Positions 1-8,554 of a stretch of DNA of 64,000 nt are shown here, piece after piece. The stretch comes from Mucilaginibacter gotjawali (GTDB lineage: Bacteria > Bacteroidota > Bacteroidia > Sphingobacteriales > Sphingobacteriaceae). Numbering within the stretch: the first letter of the stretch is position 1; every line of letters begins with the position of its first letter. The DNA lies in contig NZ_AP017313.1 in the NCBI RefSeq assembly GCF_002355435.1, forward strand, positions 372,001 through 436,000, written 5' to 3'. The position numbers and the translations under genes are program-made. The notes beneath the pieces were generated by a model. That model was not told the origin of the DNA, did not search any database, and worked only from the letters and a program-made list of their open reading frames with translations.

Positions 1-1
1 T

Positions 2-766
2 AAAATAAAGCCCGGCGATATTATAAACGCAGTTGAGCCGGCGGGCAGATTTACGATAGAAAATTTAGAAGCCGAAAAAGATATATTTTTATTTGCGGCG
101 GGCAGCGGAATTATCCCCATATTTTCACAACTTAAATATGCACTCGCCAGGCCCGGGTACTGTAAATTCATCCTGATTTACAGCAATCAAAATGAAAGTT
201 CGATTCTTTTTAAGGATGAATTAAATGAACTGGCAGAAAAAAGTCCCGCCAGGTTAAAAATCATTCATTTACTAAGCAGCCAGGCCAACCGCCTTAATAA
301 TTTGGTGGTAGAACAGTTAGTCCGCCAGCATCTGAAATCAACCTTAATTAATGCCGAAATATACACTTGTGGGCCTTATGAGTACATGCGGATGATTCGC
401 CTTACCATGCTGTATATGGGGTTTGATCCCGGGCAGATCAGGAAGGAAAATTTTGTACTGGATACCGTGCCGGTAAGTGCAGCTATACTAAATTACCCGC
501 CGCGGAGGATACAAATCCATTTTAATAAAGAAACTTATGACCTGGTTTGTGGCGAAAACCAATCGATATTGCAGGCCGCCTTGCAAAATAGTATCCCGTT
601 ACCCTACAGTTGCCGGGTAGGGGATTGCTCAACTTGTTCGGCTATTTGCAAAAATGGCAGGGTGGAGATGGTGAAAAATAATGTGTTGACGGATGCCGAC
701 CTGGCCAAAGGCTGGATCCTGACCTGTACCGCGCATCCTTTAACGGAGGTCGAAATTGAATTTTAA
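2..766 (+). CDS. Ferredoxin-NAD(P)H reductase family protein with C-terminal 2Fe-2S domain, 5' end missing
   Basis: The reading frame is open from the first bases of the window, so the N-terminal FAD-binding part lies upstream. The visible part has an NAD(P)-binding half (GSGIIP near the beginning, TCGPYEYMRM later) and a C-terminal plant-type ferredoxin domain. Its iron-sulfur loop reads CRVGDCSTC, with a further Cys in LTCTAHP. This order (FAD, NAD, 2Fe-2S) is that of PaaE/HmpX-type oxidoreductases, which pass electrons from NAD(P)H to a partner oxygenase or other acceptor. The partner is not visible. An internal GTG/ATG could be mistaken for a start, but the upstream codons match the family fold. 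The family is sure; the substrate is unknown. Confidence 0.88.
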   Translation, partial: KIKPGDIINAVEPAGRFTIENLEAEKDIFLFAAGSGIIPIFSQLKYALARPGYCKFILIYSNQNESSILFKDELNELAEKSPARLKIIHLLSSQANRLNNLVVEQLVRQHLKSTLINAEIYTCGPYEYMRMIRLTMLYMGFDPGQIRKENFVLDTVPVSAAILNYPPRRIQIHFNKETYDLVCGENQSILQAALQNSIPLPYSCRVGDCSTCSAICKNGRVEMVKNNVLTDADLAKGWILTCTAHPLTEVEIEF

Positions 767-831
767 TGCATAGCCGGCAGAAAGGAACATAGCTAATATC
801 CGCTTTTAGCTTTCTGCTTTAGGCCTTAAGC

Positions 832-2058
832 TTATCTAAACCCCAAAGCTGCCATATAACCTTTATTTGGCCTGCAATTTTCAAATTTGCAGTTTTGGAT
901 AAACTGGAATAATGCCTTTTTAATTAATTCCCTGTCCTGAGGCGCTGCTTTGCGGATGGCGCCGAAATCGGCCCTTGGCTGTTCGGTATATTCAATTACT
1001 TTATCATACCCTGCCGGAACATCAAAAGTGATAACGCCCGCTGTATTGTCCATTTTTTTATAGGGCCAGTAATGCCAGCCGATGTTGTTCCTGTCGAGGG
1101 TTTTTCGGAAGGCTTCGCACCACTCATCCTTATTCTCTCCTGTTTCGCCGCAGTAGATGGGGACATTGTATTTATCCCTGAAATCGATATAATCCTGGAT
1201 AATTTCTTTCCCTGTTGTTTGGGTCCAGTATTTATGGAACTGGTACACCAGCTTTTTATCAAACGGCGGGCCGAAAGGTTTAAAGTTGCTGTCCCACTGT
1301 GCGCCGCCCAAAATCAGGATGTGGTTTTTATCCACCATCCGGATGGCTTTGGTTATTTCTTTATAGGTGGGCTCAAGGTAGGGGTTAAGTTCATCGGCAT
1401 TAAAATAGGTAGCGATAGGCTCGTTCAGTAAGTCATATCCCAGAATGATGGTTTCATTTTTATAATGATTGGCTATGCTTTTCCAGATAGCGGCTGTTTG
1501 TGACCGCATGGCTTTGCTTTTAAATAAAAAAGGATAGCCGTTTCCATCGTCAATATTATCGCCTGTTTGCCCGCCCGGAGCGCAATGCATATCTAAAATA
1601 ACATAAAGTTTTTCCTTTTTGCACCACCCGATCACCCTGTCAAGCAATTCAAAGCCGCGGTTAGCGTTATTTTGCCCGCAGTAATTTTCAGTAGTAAAAA
1701 GCCTGTAGTTAAAAGGGATACGGATAGAGTTCATCCCGGATGCTTTTAAAAAGTGGATATCTCCGGCGGTAATATAATTGTCCTGGTATTGCTTCCAGAA
1801 TTTGGTGGTTTCTTCAGGGCCTAAAAGTTCGAGTATCGCTTCATTGATCAGCCTGGGCGAGCTTACATCCTTAAATTTAAACATATAGCCCTCGGGCACC
1901 AGCCAGTTGCCCAGGTTTGTGCCCTTCATCAGGAAGGGTTTATTATCAGGGCCGATAATATCTTTTCCACGTACGCTGATAAATTTGCCGCCCTGGGCCC
2001 TAAGGAATGCCGGGATAAAGAGAATTAACAGTGAAGCATACAAAAGTTTTCTTTTCAT
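832..2058 (-). CDS. Secreted glycoside hydrolase family 5 (cellulase/endoglucanase-like)
   Basis: A 408-residue protein with an N-terminal signal peptide (residues 1-22, ending FLRAQ). The (beta/alpha)8 GH5 signatures are visible: RIPFNYR near 113, an acid/base Glu in DLLNEP (E213), the FHKYW strand near 274 and a nucleophile Glu in YCGETGE (E305). GH5 enzymes retain configuration and cleave beta-glucans, mannans or related polysaccharides; the exact substrate cannot be read from the sequence. It is transcribed in the same direction as, and 30 bp downstream of, the GH30 gene, so the two probably form a small polysaccharide-degrading operon. No SusC/SusD pair is present beside them. Confidence 0.9.
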   Translation of the reverse strand: MKRKLLYASLLILFIPAFLRAQGGKFISVRGKDIIGPDNKPFLMKGTNLGNWLVPEGYMFKFKDVSSPRLINEAILELLGPEETTKFWKQYQDNYITAGDIHFLKASGMNSIRIPFNYRLFTTENYCGQNNANRGFELLDRVIGWCKKEKLYVILDMHCAPGGQTGDNIDDGNGYPFLFKSKAMRSQTAAIWKSIANHYKNETIILGYDLLNEPIATYFNADELNPYLEPTYKEITKAIRMVDKNHILILGGAQWDSNFKPFGPPFDKKLVYQFHKYWTQTTGKEIIQDYIDFRDKYNVPIYCGETGENKDEWCEAFRKTLDRNNIGWHYWPYKKMDNTAGVITFDVPAGYDKVIEYTEQPRADFGAIRKAAPQDRELIKKALFQFIQNCKFENCRPNKGYMAALGFR

Positions 2059-2088
2059 GATAACAGGTTATTTATCTAAAAGTAAATA

Positions 2089-3564
2089 TTACCAAACATA
2101 GGTTGCAACGGCGCCACCGGGCAAAGTGGTGGTAACCATCTTCCCGTTAAATTGTATATTAAAAGTTTGCGCTGCATTTGCGGAATTTAATACAATGAGA
2201 ACCTTTGATCCGTCAGCATTTTTAAAGGCGACGTTGGGCAGCGAGTTCACTTCGTCTGAAGCGATCCGAACAGCCCCCGGTCTCACAAATTTTGACGCAT
2301 GTGCAATAATATAATAGGATACATTGCGGGTTACTGATGGCGCATTAATGGTTAAAGCCCCCTGGCACGTAGTACAGCCGCCGTTGGTATGCGGGCCAAA
2401 GCCGCCGTCAGTCGCCAGGTTCCATTCCAGTACATTCCGGCTCCAGTTTTTTGTGGCGCCGATAATCAAATTGGTGATATGCCAGGCTAAATCGCCCGAA
2501 AATGTACCCGAAGTTGAAGTATATTGCTCGGTAAAATAAATATTCTTATTGGGATACGCGTTATGAACCGGTGTAAGGGCGCTGATATTGCCGGCATAAA
2601 GATGAAACGCCGAGCCATCAACATAAGGGTTGGCAGCCGCATCGGCAAGGATGGTTAAAGGATAGTCTGTACGGTCGGTGTTATGGTCGTATACCAATAT
2701 TTTGGTCGACAGGCCGGCCGTTTTTAACTGCGGGCCTAAACTATTTTTAACAAAATTTGCCTCCTCAAGCGGCTGCATTACCATCGCGGGGTTATTATTC
2801 GGGTTAAGGGGCTCATTCTGCGGCGAGATGGCATCAATTGTAATACCCTGTGCCTGCATTGCCTGTATGTATTTAACCAGGTAAGCCGCATAAGCATCGT
2901 AATAGGCCGTATTTAAGTTTCCGCCTGTAAACCCGTTATTGCCCGTTGTATTGCTTTTCATCCAAACAGGGGCGGTCCATGGCGTAGCCATTATTTTAAT
3001 AGATGGATTTAAGGCAATTATTTTCTTCAAAACCGGTACCAGGTCGGTCAGCTCAGCAGCAATGCTAAAGTTAGCAAGGCTGACATCAGTTTGCCCGAGG
3101 GCCATGTCATCATAAGTAAAGTCGGCGGCGCTCATATCCGAAGCTCCGATGGAGATCCGGAGGTAACTGATGCCGATATGCGTGGTATCGGTTAAAAATA
3201 ATTCCTTTAATAACGCGTCCTGCTGTGCTGCTGCGAGGCTATGGATCAAGGTGGCACTGCCCCCGGTTAAGCAAAAACCAAATCCATCTATGCCCTGGTA
3301 CGTTTTTGTAGTATCAACATTTATGTTGGTATTGCTATTGCTGCTGCTCTTGAAAATCAAGCCCACATTTTGTTTTTGTAATAATGCCGATTGACTCGGG
3401 GTAGTCAGCCACATCGCCACGTCCGACTTTAAAGTAACCACCGGTGGTATTACAGGCACGGGTTGTATGCCACCGCCCACAGCCTTTTTGGTGCAGCTGA
3501 TGCCAGCCAGTAAGTTGAAAACTAAAACGAAAGTGAAAATGATTTGCGTGGAGCCTTTCTTCAT
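2089..3564 (-). CDS. Glycoside hydrolase family 30 lipoprotein (glucosylceramidase/xylanase-like)
   Basis: A 491-residue protein. The N-terminus ends in a lipobox (LAGISC, Cys24), so it is probably a lipid-anchored exported enzyme. GH30 hallmarks are the early IDGFGFCLTGGSA segment (near residue 92), the acid/base Glu in SPQNEP (E251) and the nucleophile Glu in YFTEQYT (E346). A C-terminal beta-sandwich, typical of GH30, follows. Members act on beta-1,6-glucan, glucosylceramide or xylan. It is the promoter-proximal gene of a pair with the GH5 gene, which supports joint action on plant or fungal wall glucans. The substrate is an inference only. Confidence 0.9.
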   Translation of the reverse strand: MKKGSTQIIFTFVLVFNLLAGISCTKKAVGGGIQPVPVIPPVVTLKSDVAMWLTTPSQSALLQKQNVGLIFKSSSNSNTNINVDTTKTYQGIDGFGFCLTGGSATLIHSLAAAQQDALLKELFLTDTTHIGISYLRISIGASDMSAADFTYDDMALGQTDVSLANFSIAAELTDLVPVLKKIIALNPSIKIMATPWTAPVWMKSNTTGNNGFTGGNLNTAYYDAYAAYLVKYIQAMQAQGITIDAISPQNEPLNPNNNPAMVMQPLEEANFVKNSLGPQLKTAGLSTKILVYDHNTDRTDYPLTILADAAANPYVDGSAFHLYAGNISALTPVHNAYPNKNIYFTEQYTSTSGTFSGDLAWHITNLIIGATKNWSRNVLEWNLATDGGFGPHTNGGCTTCQGALTINAPSVTRNVSYYIIAHASKFVRPGAVRIASDEVNSLPNVAFKNADGSKVLIVLNSANAAQTFNIQFNGKMVTTTLPGGAVATYVW

Positions 3565-3780
3565 GATTCTCAGGTATATGGTAAATAAAATTTAAATTGG
3601 TTTATTAAAAATATAAAAATAAATCGGCTTTATATTCGGATAGGGCTAATATAGTATTATTGTATGTTAACGGGTATTCGGAATCGGGCAAGTTTTTGTA
3701 TCACATAACCTTTACAAAAATTCTGATAAGCTTTACTAACAGTGTATATTAGCGCTGCGTTTGATTATTAATAAAGACAA

Positions 3781-4557
3781 ATGGAAGGCAAAAAGCATTT
3801 TATCAGAATTGCAAATAAAACCAAGGTTTTAACGGCTGGCTTTTTATTATTTACAGGGCATTTGTTTGCGCAAAATATAAAAGTAGCTGTGGCAGCTAAC
3901 CTGCAGCCAGTAATTAAAGCGCTTGGGCAGGATTTTAAACAAAAAACAGGCGTAGCCATTGAGCCAATAGTTGGTGCATCGGGAAATTTGGCAACCCAGG
4001 TACGTAACGGTGCGCCTTTTGATGTTTTTTTGTCTGCCGATATGACCTTCCCTGAAACATTGTTTAAAGAAGGCTTAAGTACAAAAAAACCTGTCGTTTA
4101 TGCGCAGGGCAGCCTGGTGATCTGCAGCATTCAGAATATAGGTTTTGAAAACTGGGCGCGGGTATTGCTCACCGGGAGAATAAATAAGATAGCCATTGCC
4201 AACCCTGCAATTGCCCCTTACGGCAAAGCCGCGACCGAGGTGCTGAGAAAAAAGGGAATAATAGCTGATGTGCAAACCAAGATAGTTACAGGGGAAAGTA
4301 TTTCGCAGGTGAATACCTATATCACAACAGGAGTTGCTGATGTTGGTTTTACCACCCAGGCTTTGGTAAAAGATCCTAATAATAAAACAAAGCTCTACTG
4401 GGAGGTGATCGACCCCCAAATTTACTCGCCCATTGAACAGGGCATGGTTTTATTAAAACATGGCGAGGGTAATCCAGACGCTGAAAAGTTTTATCAATAT
4501 ATCCTTAGCGCTGCTGCAAAAGCTATTTTTAAAGAATATGGTTACCATGTAGAATGA
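3781..4557 (+). CDS. modA: Molybdate ABC transporter periplasmic binding protein ModA
   Basis: 258 residues with a signal peptide ending near residue 31 (GHLFAQ). The mature N-terminus (VAVAANLQPVIKAL), the GASGNLATQVRNGAPFDVFLSAD segment and a C-terminal IEQGMVLLKHG stretch are typical of ModA, which binds molybdate or tungstate in the periplasm. It is the first gene of modABC, followed 35 bp later by modB. Molybdopterin-type oxidoreductases lie at 5943 and 10413, so the locus supplies and uses molybdenum. No ModE gene or obvious ModE site was seen. Confidence 0.95.
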   Translation: MEGKKHFIRIANKTKVLTAGFLLFTGHLFAQNIKVAVAANLQPVIKALGQDFKQKTGVAIEPIVGASGNLATQVRNGAPFDVFLSADMTFPETLFKEGLSTKKPVVYAQGSLVICSIQNIGFENWARVLLTGRINKIAIANPAIAPYGKAATEVLRKKGIIADVQTKIVTGESISQVNTYITTGVADVGFTTQALVKDPNNKTKLYWEVIDPQIYSPIEQGMVLLKHGEGNPDAEKFYQYILSAAAKAIFKEYGYHVE

Positions 4558-4592
4558 TCTGCGTGTTAAAATCCTGCAAATAAATCAAATTA

Positions 4593-5264
4593 ATGGATCT
4601 CAACCCCATATGGCTCACTTTAAAATTAGCAGGCATAACCACCATTTTACTCCTGGTGATCGGTTTGCCGGTGGCCCGGTGGTTGTCAAAAGGGCGATCC
4701 ATTTTTAAGGTAATCGTCGAGGCCATTATTACCATGCCGCTGGTTTTGCCCCCATCGGTATTGGGGTTTTATTTACTGCTGGCTTTCAGCCCGCAGCATG
4801 GTATGGGTAAATGGTTGCAGCAAACTTTTAACGTACAGTTTGTATTCTCCTTCCAGGGGCTGGTACTGGCATCCGTAATTTACAGCATGCCCTTTATGCT
4901 GGGGCCTATAAAGTCAGCTTTGCAGCAATTGCCGGTAACACTTTCACAGGCATCTTTTTCATTAGGAAAAACCAGGTGGCAAACATTTATTCATGTTTTA
5001 TTGCCCAACATCAAACCATCTTTGCTCACAGCTATTGTGCTCACCTTCGCACACACCTTAGGCGAGTTTGGCGTAGTGCTGATGATCGGCGGCAATATAC
5101 CCAACGTTACCCGTGTAGCTTCTATAGCAGTATATGATTCGGTAGAGCAGATGGATTACTCCACCGCCAACGCATACTCGCTTATTTTGTTTGGTATTAC
5201 ATTTATCCTGGTGATCTCCGTATTCATTTTTAATAAGTACCGTTTAAAAAGCCCGTTGGAATGA
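4593..5264 (+). CDS. modB: Molybdate ABC transporter permease ModB
   Basis: 223 residues with about five hydrophobic segments. It carries the binding-protein-dependent permease loop HTLGEFGVVLMIGGNIP near residues 155-170, with the EFG-type EAA motif characteristic of ModB, plus PLVLPPSVLGFYLL near residue 50. It forms the membrane channel for molybdate uptake with ModA and ModC. Its stop codon overlaps the modC start in an ATGA arrangement, indicating translational coupling. Confidence 0.95.
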   Translation: MDLNPIWLTLKLAGITTILLLVIGLPVARWLSKGRSIFKVIVEAIITMPLVLPPSVLGFYLLLAFSPQHGMGKWLQQTFNVQFVFSFQGLVLASVIYSMPFMLGPIKSALQQLPVTLSQASFSLGKTRWQTFIHVLLPNIKPSLLTAIVLTFAHTLGEFGVVLMIGGNIPNVTRVASIAVYDSVEQMDYSTANAYSLILFGITFILVISVFIFNKYRLKSPLE

Positions 5265-5887
5265 TCAGTATCAACATAGAAAAAAAGCTGAAGACGTACC
5301 ATGGGCAGCAAGTATTAAAAATTGCCGGGCATTTTGCCATGGGCAGTATCACTAAAATTTACGGCCCATCCGGCGCGGGGAAAACCACTTTTTTAAAGGT
5401 GATTGCCGGATTTGTTCAGCCTGAAAAAGGAAATATTATGGTAGACGGCCTACCCTGGCTGGATACCACTTCAAAAATCTCGCTGCCAGCCCAAAAAAGA
5501 ATGGCCGGTTTCGTTTTCCAGGATTATGCACTTTTTCCAAACATGACAGTGCTGGAGCATTTGGAATATGCCACTAAAGATGACAGCTGGATAAAAAGGC
5601 TGCTGGCCATCGGCAAGCTGGAAACTTTAACTACCCACAAACCCGAATATCTTTCCGGCGGTCAGCAGCAGCGCCTCGCAATTTTAAGGGCGTTGGCTAC
5701 GAAACCGAAACTGTTATTGATGGATGAACCGTTTTCGGCCATTGATCCCAAAATGAAAACTGAATTGATCAGGGAATTACAGTTGTTATTTAAAGAATTA
5801 GGCACAACAGTGTTCATTGTGAGTCATAACCTGCCGGAAGTTGAAGGTTTGTCAAATGGTGAATTAATGATCCCGTTAGTAAGCTAA
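5261..5887 (+). CDS. modC: Molybdate ABC transporter ATP-binding protein ModC (short form)
   Basis: 208 residues. Walker A GPSGAGKT (35-42), the ABC signature LSGGQQQR (131-138), Walker B LLLMDEP (151-157) and the switch His in FIVSHN are all present. It energises ModB. The protein stops just after the nucleotide-binding domain: the C-terminal TOBE/Mop molybdate-binding domain of the roughly 350-residue E. coli ModC is absent, so this form cannot sense molybdate through that domain. Translation is coupled to modB through the overlapping ATGA. Confidence 0.93.
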   Translation: MISINIEKKLKTYHGQQVLKIAGHFAMGSITKIYGPSGAGKTTFLKVIAGFVQPEKGNIMVDGLPWLDTTSKISLPAQKRMAGFVFQDYALFPNMTVLEHLEYATKDDSWIKRLLAIGKLETLTTHKPEYLSGGQQQRLAILRALATKPKLLLMDEPFSAIDPKMKTELIRELQLLFKELGTTVFIVSHNLPEVEGLSNGELMIPLVS

Positions 5888-5899
5888 CTAACATTAAAG

Positions 5900-5946
5900 T
5901 GAATTGGTGAAAATTCGGCCTTATTCGTGACATTCGCGTCAATCAA
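5900..5946. repeat. Dispersed ATTCGTG/CACGAAT intergenic repeat, copy 1
   Basis: Downstream of modC a tract reads AAAATTCGGCCTTATTCGTG, then ACATTCGCGTC. Closely related tracts occur at 7505-7692 and 8555-8795, so this is one member of a dispersed non-coding repeat family. Confidence 0.6.
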
Positions 5947-6452
5947 TCAACCTTCCCCACCACTATCTTCTCCAGATTATGCAAATAGCGCCGCCCGGTT
6001 TTAAAATCCGATGCGGAGGTCATCTGGATGCTTTCGGGCATTTTATCCGCTTTAATGCCATTCTTTTCCATAATTATGAAAACGTGGTTGCCAACCTCTG
6101 TATTAAACAATTCGTTCCACGAATAAACCACGGCATAACCATCGTTACCCATGCAGGTAAAATAAAACCTGCTGTACAATTTGGGGCTGTTTGCATCCAA
6201 TACGATATGACTTAAAATATCTTTTAACAAAACGCCTTTTAACTGATCGTCCTGATGTTTAAACGTCCCCAAATGATCGGTTACCCTAATATCGCCAATA
6301 ACATTTACCTGGTAAGTGTTTAGCGAGTCCAAAGTAATTATGGAGCTGTTTTTAACCTTTCCGCTAATGCCGAAACTAAGGGTTTGTTTTAAAGGCTCCT
6401 GGGCTGACGCAGTGGAGCTAAAGAAAAGAAATAATATCAAAATGTATTTCAT
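5943..6452 (-). CDS. Small secreted molybdopterin-binding-fold protein
   Basis: 169 residues with a signal peptide (cleavage near TASAQ, residue 18). The body resembles the oxidoreductase molybdopterin-binding domain seen in sulfite-oxidase-family proteins and in short periplasmic proteins: a GVLLKDIL helix, then FYFTCMGNDGYAVVYSW with one Cys (C100) where the molybdenum-ligating Cys would sit. The C-terminal half (VFIIMEKNG to LEKIVV) fits the same fold. It is convergent with modC, 56 bp away. Either a small Moco protein or a cofactor-free relative is possible. The family is moderately sure and the function unknown. Confidence 0.65.
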   Translation of the reverse strand: MKYILILFLFFSSTASAQEPLKQTLSFGISGKVKNSSIITLDSLNTYQVNVIGDIRVTDHLGTFKHQDDQLKGVLLKDILSHIVLDANSPKLYSRFYFTCMGNDGYAVVYSWNELFNTEVGNHVFIIMEKNGIKADKMPESIQMTSASDFKTGRRYLHNLEKIVVGKVD

Positions 6453-6502
6453 GACAGGCTGAAAGCAGGTGGTGCTTTCAAAACAAATATAAATACTAAG
6501 GC

Positions 6503-7084
6503 TTAATTTAAGGAATTTAATATGGCGTGTACAGTTGTCCGTTTGGTGTAGTCTTTATCGAAATGTACATAAATGATCTTTCCGGAAGGTGCGATTACAT
6601 AGGTTGCTGGCACAGGCAACACATGGTCGGTATTGCCATTGTTTTTCTCCAGATCGACGCCGTAGCTTTTTAACTTAGCATTAAGGGCATCATCCACCCG
6701 GTAGTTTACATCATAAGCTTTCATGATGCGGTAATCTGTATCCTGGATAATAGAAAACGATGCATTGGTTTTACTAACCGTTTTTTGGATATTTTCGCCG
6801 GTTTCAGGTGTTACGCCAATTACGTAAACGCCTTTAGTGGTTAATAACTGGAGTGAGTCCTGTAGTTCTTTGATCTGTTTATTGCAATAAGGGCACCATT
6901 GCCCGCGGTAAAAAAACAGGACTATCGCTTTGTGGGATTTGAGCAGATTTTTCAAATCTACTGTTTTGCCTGAATTATCCTTACCACTAAATAAAGGCGC
7001 CTGGCTGCCGCTTTTCAATCCCGATTGAGCTGAAACTTGTGTGTATAATGCTATGCCGAGTAGAATAAGTATATATTTTTTCAT
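6503..7084 (-). CDS. Exported peroxiredoxin, AhpC/TSA (thioredoxin-fold) family
   Basis: 193 residues with a signal peptide ending at SAQ (residue 20). A thioredoxin-like peroxiredoxin motif FFYRGQWCPYC holds two cysteines (C64, C67) in a CxxC spacing, followed by ELQDSLQLLTTKGVYVIGVTPE. The family reduces peroxides or exchanges disulfides with a thiol donor; the CPYC form suits a periplasmic thiol peroxidase or resuscitation protein. It lies 50 bp upstream of the molybdopterin-fold gene on the same strand, so the two may be co-transcribed. Confidence 0.88.
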   Translation of the reverse strand: MKKYILILLGIALYTQVSAQSGLKSGSQAPLFSGKDNSGKTVDLKNLLKSHKAIVLFFYRGQWCPYCNKQIKELQDSLQLLTTKGVYVIGVTPETGENIQKTVSKTNASFSIIQDTDYRIMKAYDVNYRVDDALNAKLKSYGVDLEKNNGNTDHVLPVPATYVIAPSGKIIYVHFDKDYTKRTTVHAILNSLN

Positions 7085-7163
7085 GTTCGATTTTATTAGT
7101 CTTAAATGTAGGATGATGCAACAAAGGGGGGCGGGGCCCCCCTTAAAACAGCACCAAACATAC

Positions 7164-7430
7164 TTACATTTTACCTGAAGAATCCTTAGCCATTTTCATT
7201 TTGCCGGAATTCATTTTATCCATTTTTTTGTCGGCTTTCATTTTGCTTTTTGCCATTTTGCCGGATTTTTTGGTCTCCATTTTGTCCATCTTCATTTTGT
7301 CTTTTGCCATTTTGCCGGTATCACTCAACGCCGGAGCAGAAGCGTGGTTAAAAGATTTTGCCTGGACATTAAGGGTTAATGAAGCGATAACTGCGGCGGC
7401 GATAACTGCGCCTGAAAAAATTGATTTCAT
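7164..7430 (-). CDS. Small exported pentapeptide MXKDX-repeat protein
   Basis: 88 residues. A signal peptide (to about residue 24, VQAKS) is followed by a low-complexity tail made of Met-x-Lys-Asp/Met units (MAKDKMKMDKM and similar), matching the pentapeptide MXKDX repeat family, whose role is unknown. The tail is extremely rich in Lys and Met, with no Cys. Such proteins may bind anionic surfaces or metals through Met, but that is inference. It is transcribed towards the peroxiredoxin gene, 80 bp upstream. Confidence 0.75.
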   Translation of the reverse strand: MKSIFSGAVIAAAVIASLTLNVQAKSFNHASAPALSDTGKMAKDKMKMDKMETKKSGKMAKSKMKADKKMDKMNSGKMKMAKDSSGKM

Positions 7431-7504
7431 ACTTTGTTTTTTAGTTTTTTAATGATTTTACCCCTTGGTCGGGCAAACTTTAGAAACCTTACAAAATATT
7501 TTAA

Positions 7505-7692
7505 TTAAACAACACGAATGTTCACGAATAGGGGTGAATAGACACGAATTGATTGGGCACGAATGTTCCCGAATGGTTTCTAATTTACACGAATAAGAAA
7601 AAACCTGAATGATATTTTTAGAATTTTGTTGAAATTGATATTGCTTTTTTAAAGCCGATTAGTGAATATTCGATCTTATTCGTGAACATTAG
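7505..7692. repeat. Dispersed CACGAAT repeat cluster, copy 2
   Basis: The gap between the MXKDX gene and the anti-sigma gene is filled with CACGAAT/CCCGAAT units every 15-20 bases, followed by an inverted partner (ATTCGATCTTATTCGTG) near 7667. The two orientations could fold on each other into a long imperfect hairpin. No coding potential is seen. Confidence 0.6.
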
Positions 7693-7703
7693 TGTAGATA
7701 ATT

Positions 7704-7979
7704 TTATTTCTTTAATTCTTCCTCAATCTTTTCCTGCAATTCCTTTTTAAAGGAATCATCCAGCCCGGGTTTAGCTTGCATTGCGCTTTTAAAAAGTTCT
7801 TTTACCAGTTTATTGATTATATGGCTTTGTTTTTGGAAGATCCTGCAAAAGGAACAGCCAAAAAGATGGATGCGTAGTTCAATAGCTTCCCTGAAACTTA
7901 ATCTTTTGATGGATTTCTTTTCGATCAGGTAGGTGGCTTGCTTGCAGTTATGTATAATTTTTTTCAGATGGCTCATCAT
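7704..7979 (-). CDS. Putative zinc-finger anti-sigma factor
   Basis: 91 residues. It begins near the sigma gene stop (8 bp gap) and has an NC..ATYLIEKK...RLHLFGCSFCRIF-like arrangement: Cys12, His33 and a CSFC pair. This matches the zf-HC2/ZAS anti-sigma zinc module (H-x3-C-x2-C). There is no transmembrane segment; after the zinc module only a charged helix follows, so it would be a soluble anti-sigma. Its partner should be the ECF sigma encoded immediately upstream. Confidence 0.7.
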   Translation of the reverse strand: MMSHLKKIIHNCKQATYLIEKKSIKRLSFREAIELRIHLFGCSFCRIFQKQSHIINKLVKELFKSAMQAKPGLDDSFKKELQEKIEEELKK

Positions 7980-7987
7980 TCAATCAA

Positions 7988-8542
7988 TTAAATCCAGTTT
8001 TTTTGAAGGCATGCTCTCAGGTTCAGTTTGGCGCGATGGATGATCACCCAAAAATTTGAGGCCGTCACTTTAAGTTCGGTGCATATAGTTTCAGTTGCTT
8101 CTTCATCAATATGTTTCATCGTAAAAACGGATTTCCATAATACCGGGAGCTTTTGCAGGCATTGTTGCAGGATGTGCTCAAATTCTTTGTTAACCAGGTG
8201 GTCTTTATCTTCAATGCCAAATTCCTTCGGGCCATGTTCGGCTTTCCAGTGCCCGTCCTCTTCAAAAAAGTCTGCCTCCCGGTTTTCTTTTTCTTCGTTG
8301 TCAATTGCTTTCAGCCCCTGTGATTTTTTCCGGTAAACATCAATGATCTTGTTTTTAAGGATGGCTGTAAGCCACGTTCGCTCGGAGCTTTTACCTTCAA
8401 AGCTTCCTGTTTTTTGCAGTGCGGCTAAAAAAGTTTCCTGCACCAAATCCCTGGCCATCTCTTCATCGTTGATACGTGTAATAGCAAAGGAGTAAAGATA
8501 ATCGGCATGGGACGAAACCCATTGATGGGGATTTAAAAGCAT
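7988..8542 (-). CDS. ECF RNA polymerase sigma factor
   Basis: 184 residues with sigma region 2 (ARDLVQETFLAAL, then SERTWLTAILKNKIIDVYRKK) and region 4 (LPVLWKSVFTMKHIDEEATETICTELKV, then an HRAKLNLR recognition helix). It directs RNA polymerase to a small regulon. It forms an operon with the zinc-finger anti-sigma gene just downstream. The intergenic region upstream, shared with the DUF1223 gene, has an AACCCAACG stretch near 8709 resembling ECF -35 elements. Confidence 0.92.
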   Translation of the reverse strand: MLLNPHQWVSSHADYLYSFAITRINDEEMARDLVQETFLAALQKTGSFEGKSSERTWLTAILKNKIIDVYRKKSQGLKAIDNEEKENREADFFEEDGHWKAEHGPKEFGIEDKDHLVNKEFEHILQQCLQKLPVLWKSVFTMKHIDEEATETICTELKVTASNFWVIIHRAKLNLRACLQKNWI

Positions 8543-8554
8543 AAATAAAATTAA

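Noticed and set aside
1072..1431. Plus-strand 119-codon frame opposite the GH5 gene
   Set aside because: Antisense shadow of a well-supported gene.
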